From the NCBI GenBank assembly GCA_033558025.1, contig JAUCEF010000012.1, positions 248,001-312,000 on the forward strand: a DNA stretch of 64,000 nt, given 5' to 3'. The translations under genes were made by a program, and so were the position numbers. This document shows positions 1-10,167 of this stretch, piece after piece; positions within the stretch are counted from its first letter, which is position 1, and every line of letters begins with the position of its first letter. The notes under the pieces are model-generated. The model did not search any database, was not told where the DNA came from, and was given only the letters and a program-made list of their open reading frames with translations. The DNA is from Phytophthora sp. 'mugwort' (taxonomy: Eukaryota; Oomycota; Peronosporomycetes; Peronosporales; Peronosporaceae).

Positions 1-59
1 TTTAAATATCGAAGCGTGACCAATCTCCGCCGAGCGAAGCGAAGGTGGGGGATATGCGC

Positions 60-880
60 TGAAGTAAAACAAACTGGAACAGCAAGCGCAACAAGTTGGG
101 ATCCAGCACACCATCACCGCCCGCAAAACGGGCGCCACTCGGCTAGACTTTTACCAATTGTAATCCTTGTAGTCCCCTAGCTATGTGTATGTCGGTCACG
201 CTGTTGACTCGCCATCTGAACCTCCCTTTTAGCACGGGTTGGGTCGCCATTTATCCTATCGGCTCCCATTGTCTTTCAGACAATAAGAAGTATACCTGAA
301 ATTGCAAGAATAGTCATATGTTTTAGTTAGGACCTCTTGCCATCTCCAAAATCCGTGGTGTAGTTACTTGCTGCCGAGCGCAGCGAGGCGGCCTCCCAAT
401 AACTCAAACTGTTTATTGCTGCCATGCGAAGCGAAGGCAGCCACCCTATGCGTGCAGCGAGCTGGAACATCGAGCAGAAGGGGTTGGGACGAGTACGTGT
501 AGTACAGCGGAGCAGAACGTGTTTGGACCACAAAAGAAGTAGTGTAACAAGGTGAAACTCCCAGCAGAACGGGTTCGGACGTAGATATGTGCGGAACCAG
601 TTGTGATCGTAAAAGGTGAGTGGTGCGAGCTGGAACAGCGGGCTGAACGGGTCGTGACACGACAGGAGTATTAAAGCGAGCAGAGTGGAACCGGGTAGCA
701 TGGGCTAGGAGTAGAGAAGCGAGCTGTAACAGCGAGGGGAACGGGGTGGGACTCGTGGTCGGAGTAGTGCAACGATTTGGAATAGTAGGTGGAACGATGT
801 GGGACGCAGCACACCAGACGAGTGGCGCCGCCCGCTTTGCGGCGGCGCTCGGCTAGCCCTCAACACGAGGGAGCAACTTG
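60..880. repeat. Degenerate short-repeat region
   Basis: No credible gene. A loosely conserved unit (about 30 bases, of the type agctggaac..agcagaacgggttgggac) recurs at about 70, 468, 510, 560, 627, 680, 718 and 775, spaced 40-90 bases apart. Two related blocks near 108-152 and 806-858 share cagcacacca, a GC-rich hairpin (cccg..cggg in the first, gccgc..gcggc in the second) and end in ctcggctag. Irregular repeats of this kind are common in the subterminal parts of DNA transposons. A hairpin followed by ctag also recalls a Helitron 3' end, but no Rep/helicase is present and the base after ctag is not T. The class of the parent element is unresolved. Confidence 0.45.
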
Positions 881-2700
881 TTGGTCTGTCGGCCTGTGTG
901 TTAGAATCTCAGCAGTCCATTTTTACTTCGCGTCACGTTTTCTAATCTAAGCCAAACCATTGGACACAAAGCTACAGATGGCGGCGCCACCTTCATGTTT
1001 AGCGGGACCGGAGGGCCCGCCCATCGTACCGAATTCAAAGGCGTTGGTAGCTCACTTAGTATCCTAACACGGCAAATTGTGCAGCGAGCCCTTGCGAGCG
1101 GATCGGAGGGCTTGCTGCCCGAACGAAGCATAGGTATCATTTATCTGTAATGGAGCGAGCTCTTGAGCATTTTCACACCGCCGCGTATCGGCTGCGCATG
1201 ACCGATATGTTGACCTCGTCCGGCAACTTGAGCAGTCGTAGCAGTGTGGGTACGGTGTGTTTCTCTAAAGCCTTTTTGGATGAAGACGTTGAGGTCAACA
1301 GCAGCGGTTTTGTCGGATCCATCGAATCGGGTTTCTCGCTAATTTGGCGGGGAACACTTGGTCCAGCGGTGACGCGACTGTTGCTAACGTTTGCTCTGGC
1401 AAGCATGTGAGTACAATCACGCATGCTCACGGAACCGGAAGTCCACACCAACGATTTGCCACCGATTACGAGGAATCTCTACACGCTGAGCGCCCACAAG
1501 GTATCGTGAGCATATGTCCCGACTTTGTGCAGCCACCTATGTAGATTTTTGATTGTATGTTTGCTCGAGCCGAGTGCGGGAGAGCCGATTAAGGCCAGCT
1601 CAGCGGCTAGCTGTTGTGACAAATCTGAGGGGTACAGGCGAGTGGGAGCGTGTCCTCAGACGCTGCAGTAGTAACGATCACATCATGCCATGTTGCCGTA
1701 GCTCAAACCGTCTGAAACCTTTAGCACAAAATAATATATCATATTTCATAGTTTGGTCGATTTGGGGAGTTAGTATATTCAGTATTTATTGCACAATGTT
1801 TATTTTTTGCTGTATGTATCAAAATAGTCCACATTATATGCTTACATGTACAGATTATTGCCCCACAAAATATTTTGTTTCGATTACACTGGAGGACGTG
1901 ATGCATGGCATATCACCCCTTTGAACTTGGTAGATATTCCTGGAGCACACTCTGCCATTACGAACTCGATTCAAGGCGTCAGTACATGTATACTCTTCTT
2001 CTGTCATGCTTAGGAAATGTCATGATGGACTCGATTCTTAATGCTTGGCCACGCCTCGTCTCGTCAAGACTCCGCCCTCAACGTTTGAAAACTGCGGTGC
2101 AACGAGTGCAAGCGAAGTCAACATCAAATCAATGAACACAACCCACTCTGGTTCTTAGACAACTAGCCTGACGCTACTTCTCGTCAGCACCGACGACGAG
2201 CTTACCCAAGACAGGGCGGCCTCACCTTCCTTGACAGCGTTGCTGCTCTGCAAATGCTGCTGTCTGGCGTGCGGATGGAGGGTTGGCTGAACAAGCTGCA
2301 GCAAGGGACGCGCATTGTGCCGCTTGGTGCGGATTCATGCGCACTTCAACTTCCCATCGCTTCCCGGCTTGCACCTCGAAGAATTCGCGAAACAACTGCG
2401 GTTTGTATGGACCAATCCAAAGTATCATCGCTCCGGTAAGTATCCGATTGCCAAGTTCAACCGCACCATTCAAAGATCCCGGAGGATGGGCGCAACCAGT
2501 GATTGGGTCGCGATCCGCCGTTACAGACGCGGAGGGACGTCGCCCCTACAATGGTGAGCTACACTATATTACGCAGTCTTGCAGCCGAATTGACATCGGC
2601 AATTGCAACTGACCAAAACCACTTCAGTCCAAATTATTTATTATCACAGGTTAATGCTATAAAAAGTCAATCGTTGATAATTCGTTTCAATCTTCATCTC
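881..2700. other. Gene-free stretch, nothing recognised
   Basis: Only short open frames on both strands, none with a recognisable domain. The longest (+1150-1410, +1553-1924, +2283-2612) have no family signature. A frame near 2315-2470 on the plus strand reads like a fragment of a once-coding sequence but cannot be assigned. Confidence 0.4.
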
Positions 2701-3046
2701 TCATAGACGAGACGAAAATAAGTACACAAAGGTATCTAATCTGACAGACATCATCTTCGGCAGGCATCACCAAGCACCAAAGACAAGGGGCGCCCTACGA
2801 TCCAAGCGCGCCCCACCACCACAAGCCAAGCAGCCACCTCGTCCACAGGTAAAGCTCTCGTTATGCCGTGCATTACGGCGGGGAGCAAATCTCCTTCGCG
2901 AGCACACAAGACACGCACCACATGCCGTCTTCAATGCTGCTTGGGATCCCAGTCCCCAGTCCCTTCAACAATGATACAGTCCACTAAACTCTCCCTTTGT
3001 CATTCGTAGACTCGCCTCGTACCCCTTCAACGCCTGTATCACCATC

Positions 3047-4627
3047 ATGTTGAGTCGATTGGCCCTCCGCTCCGTGAAGACGACGCTGCGTAACAGTACA
3101 CGCAGTATCGTCTCAGCCTCGGATCTCTACAAGAACCCGCGCAGCTCCAAGTTCTCCATGACCAAGATAGTAGCCACCATTGGCCCTGTATCGGAGCAGA
3201 TGGACATGCTGCAAAAGCTCACGGACGAAGGGCTGCGCGTCATGCGCATCAACTTCTCGCACGCCGAGTACGACGAGGCGCTGCTGCGCGTCACCAATCT
3301 GCGTGCCTGTCGTGGCGTGCACGCCGAGGGCAAGGCCAAGTTCAACCTGCGCGCTGTGCTGCACGACACCAAGGGCCCTGAGATCCGCACGGGCAAGATG
3401 CTGGACGGTAAGAAGATCAAGTTAGAGAGGGGCAACTCAGTCGTGCTCACGACGGACCCGGCGTTCGAACTCCAGGGCACAGCCGACAAGTTCTACGTCA
3501 CGTACAAGCAGCTGGCCGAGACGGTCAAGGTGGGGGACACGGTGCTGCTGTCCGACGGCCTCATTCGTCTCACATGCACACACGTGGGCAAGGGCGAAAT
3601 TACGTGCGAGATTAACAACACGGAGGAGATCGGCAACCGCAAGGGCGTCAACCTCCCGGGCCTCATCGTAGAGCTGCCTGCTCTGTCCGACAAGGACAAG
3701 CGCGATCTTGACTGGGGTGTAGAACACGACATCGATTTCATCGCCGCGTCTTTTATCCGTAAGGCCAGCGATGTGAACGAGATCCGCGCGTTCGTGGACG
3801 AGTGCATCCACAAGCATTGGGCACACCAGCCAGAGTACATCGCCCCCAAGATCATCTCCAAGGTCGAAAACCTCGAGGGTATCCAGAACTTTGAAGAGAT
3901 CCTCGAGGCCTCGGACGGCATCATGTGCGCGCGTGGCGACTTGGGCGTTGAAGTGCCCGCTCAGAAGGTCCTTACGTACCAGAAGATGATGGTTGACCGC
4001 TGTAACGCCGTCGGCAAGCCCGTCATCGTGGCCACGCAGATGCTTGAATCCATGCAGAACAACCCGCGCCCCACACGTGCCGAGGTCTCGGACGTCGGCA
4101 ACGCCGTGCTGGACGGCGCTGACTGTGTCATGCTCAGCGGAGAGTCGGCCCAAGGCAAGTACCCGATCGAGTCTGTAGCCACCATGAACACCGTGATCAA
4201 GGAGGCCGACCAACTACTGCTTCTGCCCACTTACCAGGCCAAGTTCCAGTTCGATCCGCCCACGTCTGACGTCGAGTCGGCTGTGTCGTCGGCTGTCAAG
4301 ACTGCTAACGAGATGAACGCGCAGCTCATGATCGTGCTGACCCGCACGGGTTACACGGCTCGCAAGGTCGCCAAGTACAAACCCACTGTGCCAGTCATGT
4401 GCTTCACGACGGACTTAAAGGTTGGCCGTCAGCTCCAGATCCACCGTGGTTTGTACCCCGTGGTGCCGGACTACCTCGACCGTGCCCCGACCACCGCGGA
4501 GGCCATCACTCACGCCAAAAAGATGGGGTGGCTGTCTGCGGGCGATCGTGTCGTGGTGATCAGCGGCGACAAGCTCTCGGACGACCTGGGCCGGGAAATC
4601 CTCATCGGCGTCGCTGACGTCCAGTAA
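3047..4627 (+). CDS. Pyruvate kinase, probably mitochondrial
   Basis: This enzyme transfers phosphate from phosphoenolpyruvate to ADP, the last step of glycolysis. The protein has 526 residues and is intronless. Residues 38-47 (MTKIVATIGP) open the catalytic barrel. MRINFSH lies at 66-72 and DTKGPEIRTGK at 107-117. The active-site lysine is in SKVENLEG (Lys272) and the metal-binding signature IMCARGDLGVEVP is at 292-304. VATQMLESM follows at 328-336 and the long helix ending in GESAQGKYP at 365-373. The B domain (about 111-210) and C-terminal domain (about 400-526) are complete, so the gene looks functional. The first 37 residues precede the usual start; they are rich in Arg and Ser, have only one acidic residue, and resemble a mitochondrial presequence. 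Stramenopiles are known to run lower glycolysis in mitochondria. A weak initiator-like tcattc lies at 3000. The stop is 103 bases from that of the convergent TOG-like gene. Confidence 0.95.
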   Translation: MLSRLALRSVKTTLRNSTRSIVSASDLYKNPRSSKFSMTKIVATIGPVSEQMDMLQKLTDEGLRVMRINFSHAEYDEALLRVTNLRACRGVHAEGKAKFNLRAVLHDTKGPEIRTGKMLDGKKIKLERGNSVVLTTDPAFELQGTADKFYVTYKQLAETVKVGDTVLLSDGLIRLTCTHVGKGEITCEINNTEEIGNRKGVNLPGLIVELPALSDKDKRDLDWGVEHDIDFIAASFIRKASDVNEIRAFVDECIHKHWAHQPEYIAPKIISKVENLEGIQNFEEILEASDGIMCARGDLGVEVPAQKVLTYQKMMVDRCNAVGKPVIVATQMLESMQNNPRPTRAEVSDVGNAVLDGADCVMLSGESAQGKYPIESVATMNTVIKEADQLLLLPTYQAKFQFDPPTSDVESAVSSAVKTANEMNAQLMIVLTRTGYTARKVAKYKPTVPVMCFTTDLKVGRQLQIHRGLYPVVPDYLDRAPTTAEAITHAKKMGWLSAGDRVVVISGDKLSDDLGREILIGVADVQ

Positions 4628-4730
4628 AGCGCAGTGAGACCATACATCGGGCGGAAGCGTACAGCGCTCGACGTGCTCATTGCAGCTTAGTTTCGTAAAC
4701 AGAGAATACACGACATTAAGATGTTTTGTA

Positions 4731-5714
4731 TTAGTGTTTTATCGTAACGGCTCCTGTCCGGCCGTTTGCATCTTGCCGCATGCGATCTCGCAACGTCCCC
4801 ATTCGAGGTCGGGGCTTTACAAGGTTCGTCCTAGGCAATGCATCTTTAAGTATACGCGCCACGACTGCAGCTTGACCTGCGCCTGGCAAAGCTTCTTTCA
4901 AGCTGATCTCGAACTCCTGAGCGCCTAATAACTCGCCCAAGCGTTGGAAACTTGCTGTCGCTTCGGCGCGGGCACTGCCGTCTTTGCTCTCACGGAATGA
5001 CGCTAAAGCCCGATACACTGTCTTCAAAGACTCGTTGCTTTTGTGAGGTAGCGTCTGCTGATCGTGCTTCAAGTGTTCCAGAGTCCAAGTTATGATCTTC
5101 GCAGCCGAGCCACACAATTTGCTGTTCTTGTTGCTGCCGTGCCGCGCTGTTGCTCCTAGAAGCGGCAGACCAGCAAGATGAATAGCAAGCTTTTGTGCCG
5201 CGATTAAGGCTGCGTCACGCAGGAACTTCTTCTCACACACGGAGCGACGGAGAAGAGTAGCAAACAGCTCCGGGTGAGCCCCACCAAACAACGGACGCTC
5301 CAGTATCGATCGAGGTAGGTACTCGAAGCACTCGGCACATGCCAGTAAACCGTTTTTAGACGGTGCCGATCGGAGACTGTCGCATTCGAGTGCAAGTGGA
5401 CGTAGGAGCTCTTCGACGTGTCTGGTCGTGAGCTTTTCGCCGTCATGTACGACAACTCGACGCAGCATCACGACAGCGTCGTACAGCTGTAACCAGTCTG
5501 AAGTTTTCGTCAGGACGTGGACGATGTCATCCACTGTGCTGCTTGAGATATCGGGTACGGGCGTCAACTCCTCAGTCATGAGTACAACGACGCTCTTATC
5601 GTCAACAATGGCGGCAATCTCATCGTCGGGTAACGAAGCTTCACGTTGCTCCTCCACGTCGTCACAGTCCTTCCCATACTGCTGGAGTTTATCGTTCGTC
5701 TTCAGCTGAATCAT
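4731..5714 (-). CDS. TOG/CLASP-N-like ARM-repeat protein
   Basis: A 327-residue alpha-helical protein. After an acidic N-terminus (about 1-60, many Asp and Glu), residues 70-200 resemble TOG domains of the CLASP/TOGARAM type: helix pairs with an LRS core motif (ECDSLRSAPSKNGLLACAECF), then a pair containing LLRRSVCEKKFLRDAALIAAQKL. TOG domains bind tubulin, and TOGARAM-type proteins act at cilia or at microtubule ends. A role at flagellar or cytoplasmic microtubules is an inference. The C-terminal tail is basic (PRTNLVKPRPRMGTLRDRMR), which could also contact microtubules. The start at 5714 is the first ATG of the frame. An upstream exon cannot be excluded because no clear initiator motif was seen before it. 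The gene is convergent with pyruvate kinase. Confidence 0.6.
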   Translation of the reverse strand: MIQLKTNDKLQQYGKDCDDVEEQREASLPDDEIAAIVDDKSVVVLMTEELTPVPDISSSTVDDIVHVLTKTSDWLQLYDAVVMLRRVVVHDGEKLTTRHVEELLRPLALECDSLRSAPSKNGLLACAECFEYLPRSILERPLFGGAHPELFATLLRRSVCEKKFLRDAALIAAQKLAIHLAGLPLLGATARHGSNKNSKLCGSAAKIITWTLEHLKHDQQTLPHKSNESLKTVYRALASFRESKDGSARAEATASFQRLGELLGAQEFEISLKEALPGAGQAAVVARILKDALPRTNLVKPRPRMGTLRDRMRQDANGRTGAVTIKH

Positions 5715-6704
5715 GTTTCTTCAGGGACTTGGCGTTGGCTGGACGAATACTCGACCACAGGGAGCCTCGAACTCGTAGTTCCTTGGAAACTTTCACACTG
5801 TCTACATTTGCTATCGGAGCGAGAAGATCTTGAGTGCTATATCGAGAGATGGTGTCATAAAACGCGAGGTGAGATGGTCTCAGATACACAAGTTGAAGTG
5901 CTTGGTAACGTTAGCGAATCTTATCTTCAAAGTTATTTTGGCGCCACAATGCAGCAAAGCTGTTTGATTTTCTCCTCCTCTCTCTGCTATCCGACGACAA
6001 GTGACAGAGAATTATTTAGCGTCTTCTCTAGTCCAAAACATGGCGTAAGCAGATACTCTCACTGTCCGGGTTCTGATAGGTGGCCCTTCAGTCCATCTGT
6101 AGCATGCAGTATCCAGACCCGATGCAGTCTCGACAATTGACTTTACTTGCGTCGATTGATCGCCATCATCCCACTATCGTGCGTTGATCTGGTGGTCAGT
6201 GAGCTCTCAGAATGTCAAACGTCACTTGCCCCAGTACCCTTCTGCTCACTACTATACTGAAGTCTTCTCGATAACGACGTCAAACTCGATTCAAATGGAG
6301 GATTTGCACCACACCCTCTCAAGATCAAGATCCTTCAACGCCTTTGCGTCTTGACAATCCACACACTACCCACATCCATCCCCTAGCGCTATTGAAGACC
6401 AACCCCACCTTGTGACGTCGAAGTCCGAGAGGTTCAGCAATTGCGGATGGTCCAGTGACTCGGTCGACATCACGACTGCCCTCTATCGAGCTCCGGTCTG
6501 TCTGGTCTGTAGACGATACCCTGCCCGTACTGTACTACGAGTACTAGATGAACTCAACGATGCGCAAAGAGCACGCGGGACTCCTGTATCGCGTGGCGGC
6601 AAAGCGTCCCGTGCCTACTCACTCAGATCCCGTGCGCGTCGCGACTTGGCCCTGCAGCCAGCCAAACAACAGTCTCCGATATCCACACAAGGAGGAAGAG
6701 CCCC
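5715..6704. other. Intergenic region between divergent genes
   Basis: This stretch separates the divergently transcribed TOG-like gene and first START-family gene, so it should hold both promoters. Open frames here (for example +5646-6140 and -5689-5889) have no recognisable domain. No repeat was noticed. Confidence 0.4.
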
Positions 6705-7946
6705 ATGAAGTTCCCACTGCCGCGCAACATTTTCCCCGCAGTGGAATTGCCACCCGGAGAGGCCGAAGCACTCGAGGACTATGCGACTAGCGTGGTGCAT
6801 GAGACGCGCGACTATTACCACGACTTCTTGACGACATGCCAGGGACAGGTCGACGCGAGCCAGTGGAAGAAGCTCAAGCAGCACGATAAGTTTGCACTCT
6901 ACAAACAATACGGAGCGGCAGCGGCAGAGCGACGGAGCGCGTCAAGACTACGGGATCCTCACCGAGGCAATGAGGTTGTACCCCTCATGCTGGCAGTGGG
7001 CAGTCTCAATGGGACCGTCGAGGACTGCATGCTCGGTCTTCGGACCCCTACAGGGCGCAGTATGCAGCTTAAATCTGCTATCGTCGAGGACGGATACGTC
7101 GACTGGACGGTCCTGGGTCAGTTCGTGAAGCCATCACCGTCGCAGCCGTTCCATGAGGTGGCAATCAAATGGGCCGTCAAAGCTCACCCGTTCCTGGTCG
7201 GTGCGGTCATGAGAGTACGGGACATTGTATATCTCGAGACGACGGGGTTTACTACCATCACGGGGCCTGATGGACGGGAACAACCACTAGGGTATCACTT
7301 AAAGCACTCGGTCGACCTCCCAGAAGCTCGCGAGCTCACGGAGTTCAACATCGTTCGAGCCAAATTGTCGTACTGTTACCTGTACCGGCAACGCTCGGAG
7401 CGCGTCGTGGACGTCTTCCTACGGGGCTTCGTGTGTGCAATGGGGGAAGCACCCGAATCCCTGGTCGTAAGTACCGTGACGGAAATCGTCATGTCCATCC
7501 CCAAGAATCTCGAGTGCGCCAGGATGTACAAGCTGGCATATCTCCTCAAGCATGCTACTCCTCCGGTAACGTCTCAGAAGAGCTGTAACTTTTGCTCCTT
7601 GTGTAAACGTTCAGTCAAACCCGCAGCACCCGGAGATATCCACAAGATCTGCTGTGTGTGTTGCACGCGCGTGTGCTCGGGATGTCGCGTCGTCCACAAA
7701 ATGGTCAAGGTGTCGCCGTACAAGCCCGGCGTGACCTCCGAAAAGATGGCGTTCTGTGTGCGTTGCAACCGCGAGGCGTCGGACATTAATGCGTCTCTTG
7801 TGGCAGCTTATTCTGTACGAGCCTCGGACTCGGAGGCACTAATAGAGCAGGACGTTCTGCTCTGGAATATCGATGTCTCCAGCTCGACACACTCTCACTC
7901 CAACTCGTCGTCTGCACCAAGCAGAAGCGCACTGGTAGTGCCGTAA
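6705..7946 (+). CDS. START plus FYVE-like zinc finger protein, copy 1
   Basis: A 413-residue, intronless protein and the most diverged member of a local family. Residues about 25-270 form a START-like lipid-binding fold; hallmarks are VRDIVYLETTGFTT followed by GYHLKHSVDLPEA. A cysteine-rich C-terminal finger starts at the SLC knuckle and continues CCVCCTRVCSGC and FCVRC, giving the four CxxC knuckles of a FYVE-type finger but without the basic RRHHCR motif. The tail is Ser-rich. Compared with its neighbours the start is rewritten (MKFPLPRNIFPAV instead of MKGRFI(V/I)NPF) and several core residues differ, so it may bind a different ligand. A role in lipid-dependent membrane targeting is inferred from the domains. 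It is the first of three adjacent copies in the same direction. Confidence 0.8.
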   Translation: MKFPLPRNIFPAVELPPGEAEALEDYATSVVHETRDYYHDFLTTCQGQVDASQWKKLKQHDKFALYKQYGAAAAERRSASRLRDPHRGNEVVPLMLAVGSLNGTVEDCMLGLRTPTGRSMQLKSAIVEDGYVDWTVLGQFVKPSPSQPFHEVAIKWAVKAHPFLVGAVMRVRDIVYLETTGFTTITGPDGREQPLGYHLKHSVDLPEARELTEFNIVRAKLSYCYLYRQRSERVVDVFLRGFVCAMGEAPESLVVSTVTEIVMSIPKNLECARMYKLAYLLKHATPPVTSQKSCNFCSLCKRSVKPAAPGDIHKICCVCCTRVCSGCRVVHKMVKVSPYKPGVTSEKMAFCVRCNREASDINASLVAAYSVRASDSEALIEQDVLLWNIDVSSSTHSHSNSSSAPSRSALVVP

Positions 7947-8296
7947 TATAAATATAATACACAAGTGCGTAATTGACGTGTTGCTGGGAGAGAGTCTCCC
8001 GGTATGAATATATATTACGTTGAAGGAGGATTTGTATCGATAGATTCATGTGGTGCACTCTTTTTGTGGCTGTTGACGATTGTCGACACCCCCAAGAAGA
8101 AAAGAACAATCACATAGGATTGGAGACCATCAAGCCTATTCGCTGTTGTGTCCAGGTGTCTTACCCGATACAATCGCCAAGCTCTGATCTGGGACTGGCT
8201 GTCATTCCTTCAATAAATTAAGCAACACGACTTGAATAGAGCTCACTTCCTTACTTGCTCAGTATCCAGGATTAGGGAGTCGACTCCACCTTAGAA
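7947..8296. other. Short intergenic region between START copies 1 and 2
   Basis: No gene. A run resembling the oomycete initiator (gctcacttccttacttg, 8241-8257) lies about 40 bases before the start of copy 2. The match is weak. Confidence 0.35.
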
Positions 8297-9517
8297 ATGA
8301 AGGGCCGATTCATTATCAACCCGTTTCAAGAGCTCAATCTGACTGAAGGTGACCGCACGAGCCTCGTAGAGCTGGCCAACCAGTGCATCACGACGAACCT
8401 CGAGCTGTGCATGAAGTTTCTGGACCACAAGCGCAAGGTCGACCCAAATCACTGGAAACCGCTTAAAGAGAAGGAAAAGCTCAAGGTTTACACAGAACGC
8501 CCGGATGGTGTCGCTGCTGCGACTGCTGCTGGTGACGAGCCGACGGGTTCAGGCCTTCCGATGATTCTATGCGTCGGTACTAAGGAGGGCAAGCTGGACG
8601 ATTTAATGTATGGAGTCATCAGCGAGGACCTCGAGACAATGCGCATGAAGGCTTCGTACGTGGACGATTTCAGTGGCGCTGCCGTGCTCGACTCGGTGGT
8701 GCTTCCGACACTCGAGGATCCGTTCCAGTCGTTGGTGATCAAGTGGATGGAGCTCGATATTCCTTTCCACTCGACGAGTCTGGTCAAGAACCGCGACTAT
8801 GTTTATCTCGAGGGCACAGGCTACGTCACGAATGCGAAAGGTGAACGACTCGGGTATCACTTGCTGCACTCTGTCAACTTCCCACAAACTCACGGACTAC
8901 CGACTCGAGTTCGCGGTAACCTCTCGATCATTGCCTTCTGGCGTCAGATCGGCACCAACACGATGGAAATGTACGCGACCGGTGTCATGGACCCTGTCGA
9001 CGCTGGCCTCGTGCGCAGACTCGTGGTGACCAACATGGCCAACTTGTTCCTCTCCAGCTTAAAATACGCATACTGTGGACAGATGCGCAAATTGGCCTTC
9101 ACGCTTGAGCGGCGGTACGAAGAGTCGAAGCTGCACGGAGCTCCGAACAAGGAGAACGTCTGTGTCACGTGCTCGACGCCGATTACCAGCCGAAAGCTCG
9201 GCGACTTTGGCAAGAGCAACAGCACGTGCAAGTTGTGCTTCGGCTTTGTCTGCCATCAGTGCAAGATCGTCCGTAAGCTGAGCTTCGTGGACCCGGATCT
9301 ACTGCTCTCGCAACGGAAAGTGACGTTCTGTACGGGGTGCATCAGTGACGTCACGAGAACGGGCGCGGTTGATGTCGCTCGTGCGTCCATGTCGGCCAAA
9401 AATCGTCACCAATTTGCCAGCTCGAGCGCCGATAGAGCGTTATCTTCAGGAGCCAATAGCACAGAGCTATCGTACTCCAGTCAGTCGGATGTGGGCACAC
9501 GTTCGTGGAATGCTTAG
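8297..9517 (+). CDS. START plus FYVE-like zinc finger protein, copy 2
   Basis: A 406-residue, intronless protein. The START-like part spans about 20-270, with KNRDYVYLEGTGYV at 164-177 and GYHLLHSVNFP at 186-196. The zinc finger uses eight cysteines: 289/292, 311/314, 319/322 and 345/348. It lacks the RRHHCR motif that contacts phosphatidylinositol 3-phosphate in classical FYVE fingers, so that binding cannot be assumed. The Ser-rich tail (365-406) is probably disordered. The ATG at 8297 gives the family N-terminus MKGRFIINPF and is taken as the true start. It is the closest relative of copy 3: the central ~400 bases are almost identical at DNA level while both ends differ at many silent sites, which points to gene conversion. 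Confidence 0.85.
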   Translation: MKGRFIINPFQELNLTEGDRTSLVELANQCITTNLELCMKFLDHKRKVDPNHWKPLKEKEKLKVYTERPDGVAAATAAGDEPTGSGLPMILCVGTKEGKLDDLMYGVISEDLETMRMKASYVDDFSGAAVLDSVVLPTLEDPFQSLVIKWMELDIPFHSTSLVKNRDYVYLEGTGYVTNAKGERLGYHLLHSVNFPQTHGLPTRVRGNLSIIAFWRQIGTNTMEMYATGVMDPVDAGLVRRLVVTNMANLFLSSLKYAYCGQMRKLAFTLERRYEESKLHGAPNKENVCVTCSTPITSRKLGDFGKSNSTCKLCFGFVCHQCKIVRKLSFVDPDLLLSQRKVTFCTGCISDVTRTGAVDVARASMSAKNRHQFASSSADRALSSGANSTELSYSSQSDVGTRSWNA

Positions 9518-10167
9518 AATTGTTATGGAAAAACAACTAACCCATAAAATCCACAAGTTGCGCGCAATTTTTGTTATATTTAATATTTGCCACTTAAAAA
9601 CTTAAGAGTAATCGTCTTTGAACGTTGACTTTCGGGCAAACAGAGCGAGTCTTAGTAGATTTTTTCTCCTATGAAGAGCTCATCGACGGTAAATAGCGGC
9701 CAGATGACTCGTCAGGATAGATCCCGGAACAGCAGGTATCTGTATGTTCCCCGGTTCCTCTGTGTTGCGATAATAGGGTACAGCCCATCATAGGGCGCGA
9801 GAAACCTAATGCAATGTCCGCATTCTATAAGGTTCCAGTGCAACACCTACGACATATGGAGTCACGCACTTGCGCTGGCCTCGACTTTTAGGGCTGGCAG
9901 AGTCTCCCAGGACGATTCCAGCTGCCGGTTGATGCGTTTCTCGACCAGTAGATGAGATCAGAGGCTGCTTAAGCCTAGTCTTTGATGGCGTTACAGCGCG
10001 TTACGGTGTCTGACCCGGTACATCCTGGACAACCAACTGTCCTGCATAGCTGTGCTTGATGCTGGCTTGTGGATCTCCTATGCCTCGTCGCACCACTGTG
10101 TCTGGTTACCTCTCTTCACTCTTCCACTTCCTCAGCGACCACCACTTCTACATCAGCTTTAACTACG
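9518..10167. other. Intergenic region between START copies 2 and 3
   Basis: No gene or repeat recognised, apart from the initiator-like site listed at its right end. Confidence 0.4.
10115..10130 (+). promoter_or_regulatory. Initiator-like motif before START copy 3
   Basis: ttcactcttccacttc resembles the oomycete core promoter (TCANTYY followed by a CAWTTT-type flank), 38 bases before the ATG at 10168. It supports that start rather than the in-frame ATG at 10069, which lies upstream of it. Confidence 0.4.

Noticed and set aside
806..862. Helitron 3' end
   Set aside because: A hairpin followed by ctag is suggestive, but the next base is not T and no Rep/helicase is present in the window.
5646..6140. 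164-residue plus-strand frame opposite the start of the TOG-like gene
   Set aside because: No domain, overlaps the coding strand of a better supported gene, and lacks the GC-rich third positions of the real genes.
10069..10167. Upstream in-frame extension of START copy 3 giving a hydrophobic leader
   Set aside because: Paralogues start at the MKGRFI position and an initiator-like motif lies between the two ATGs. Mentioned as an alternative but not used.
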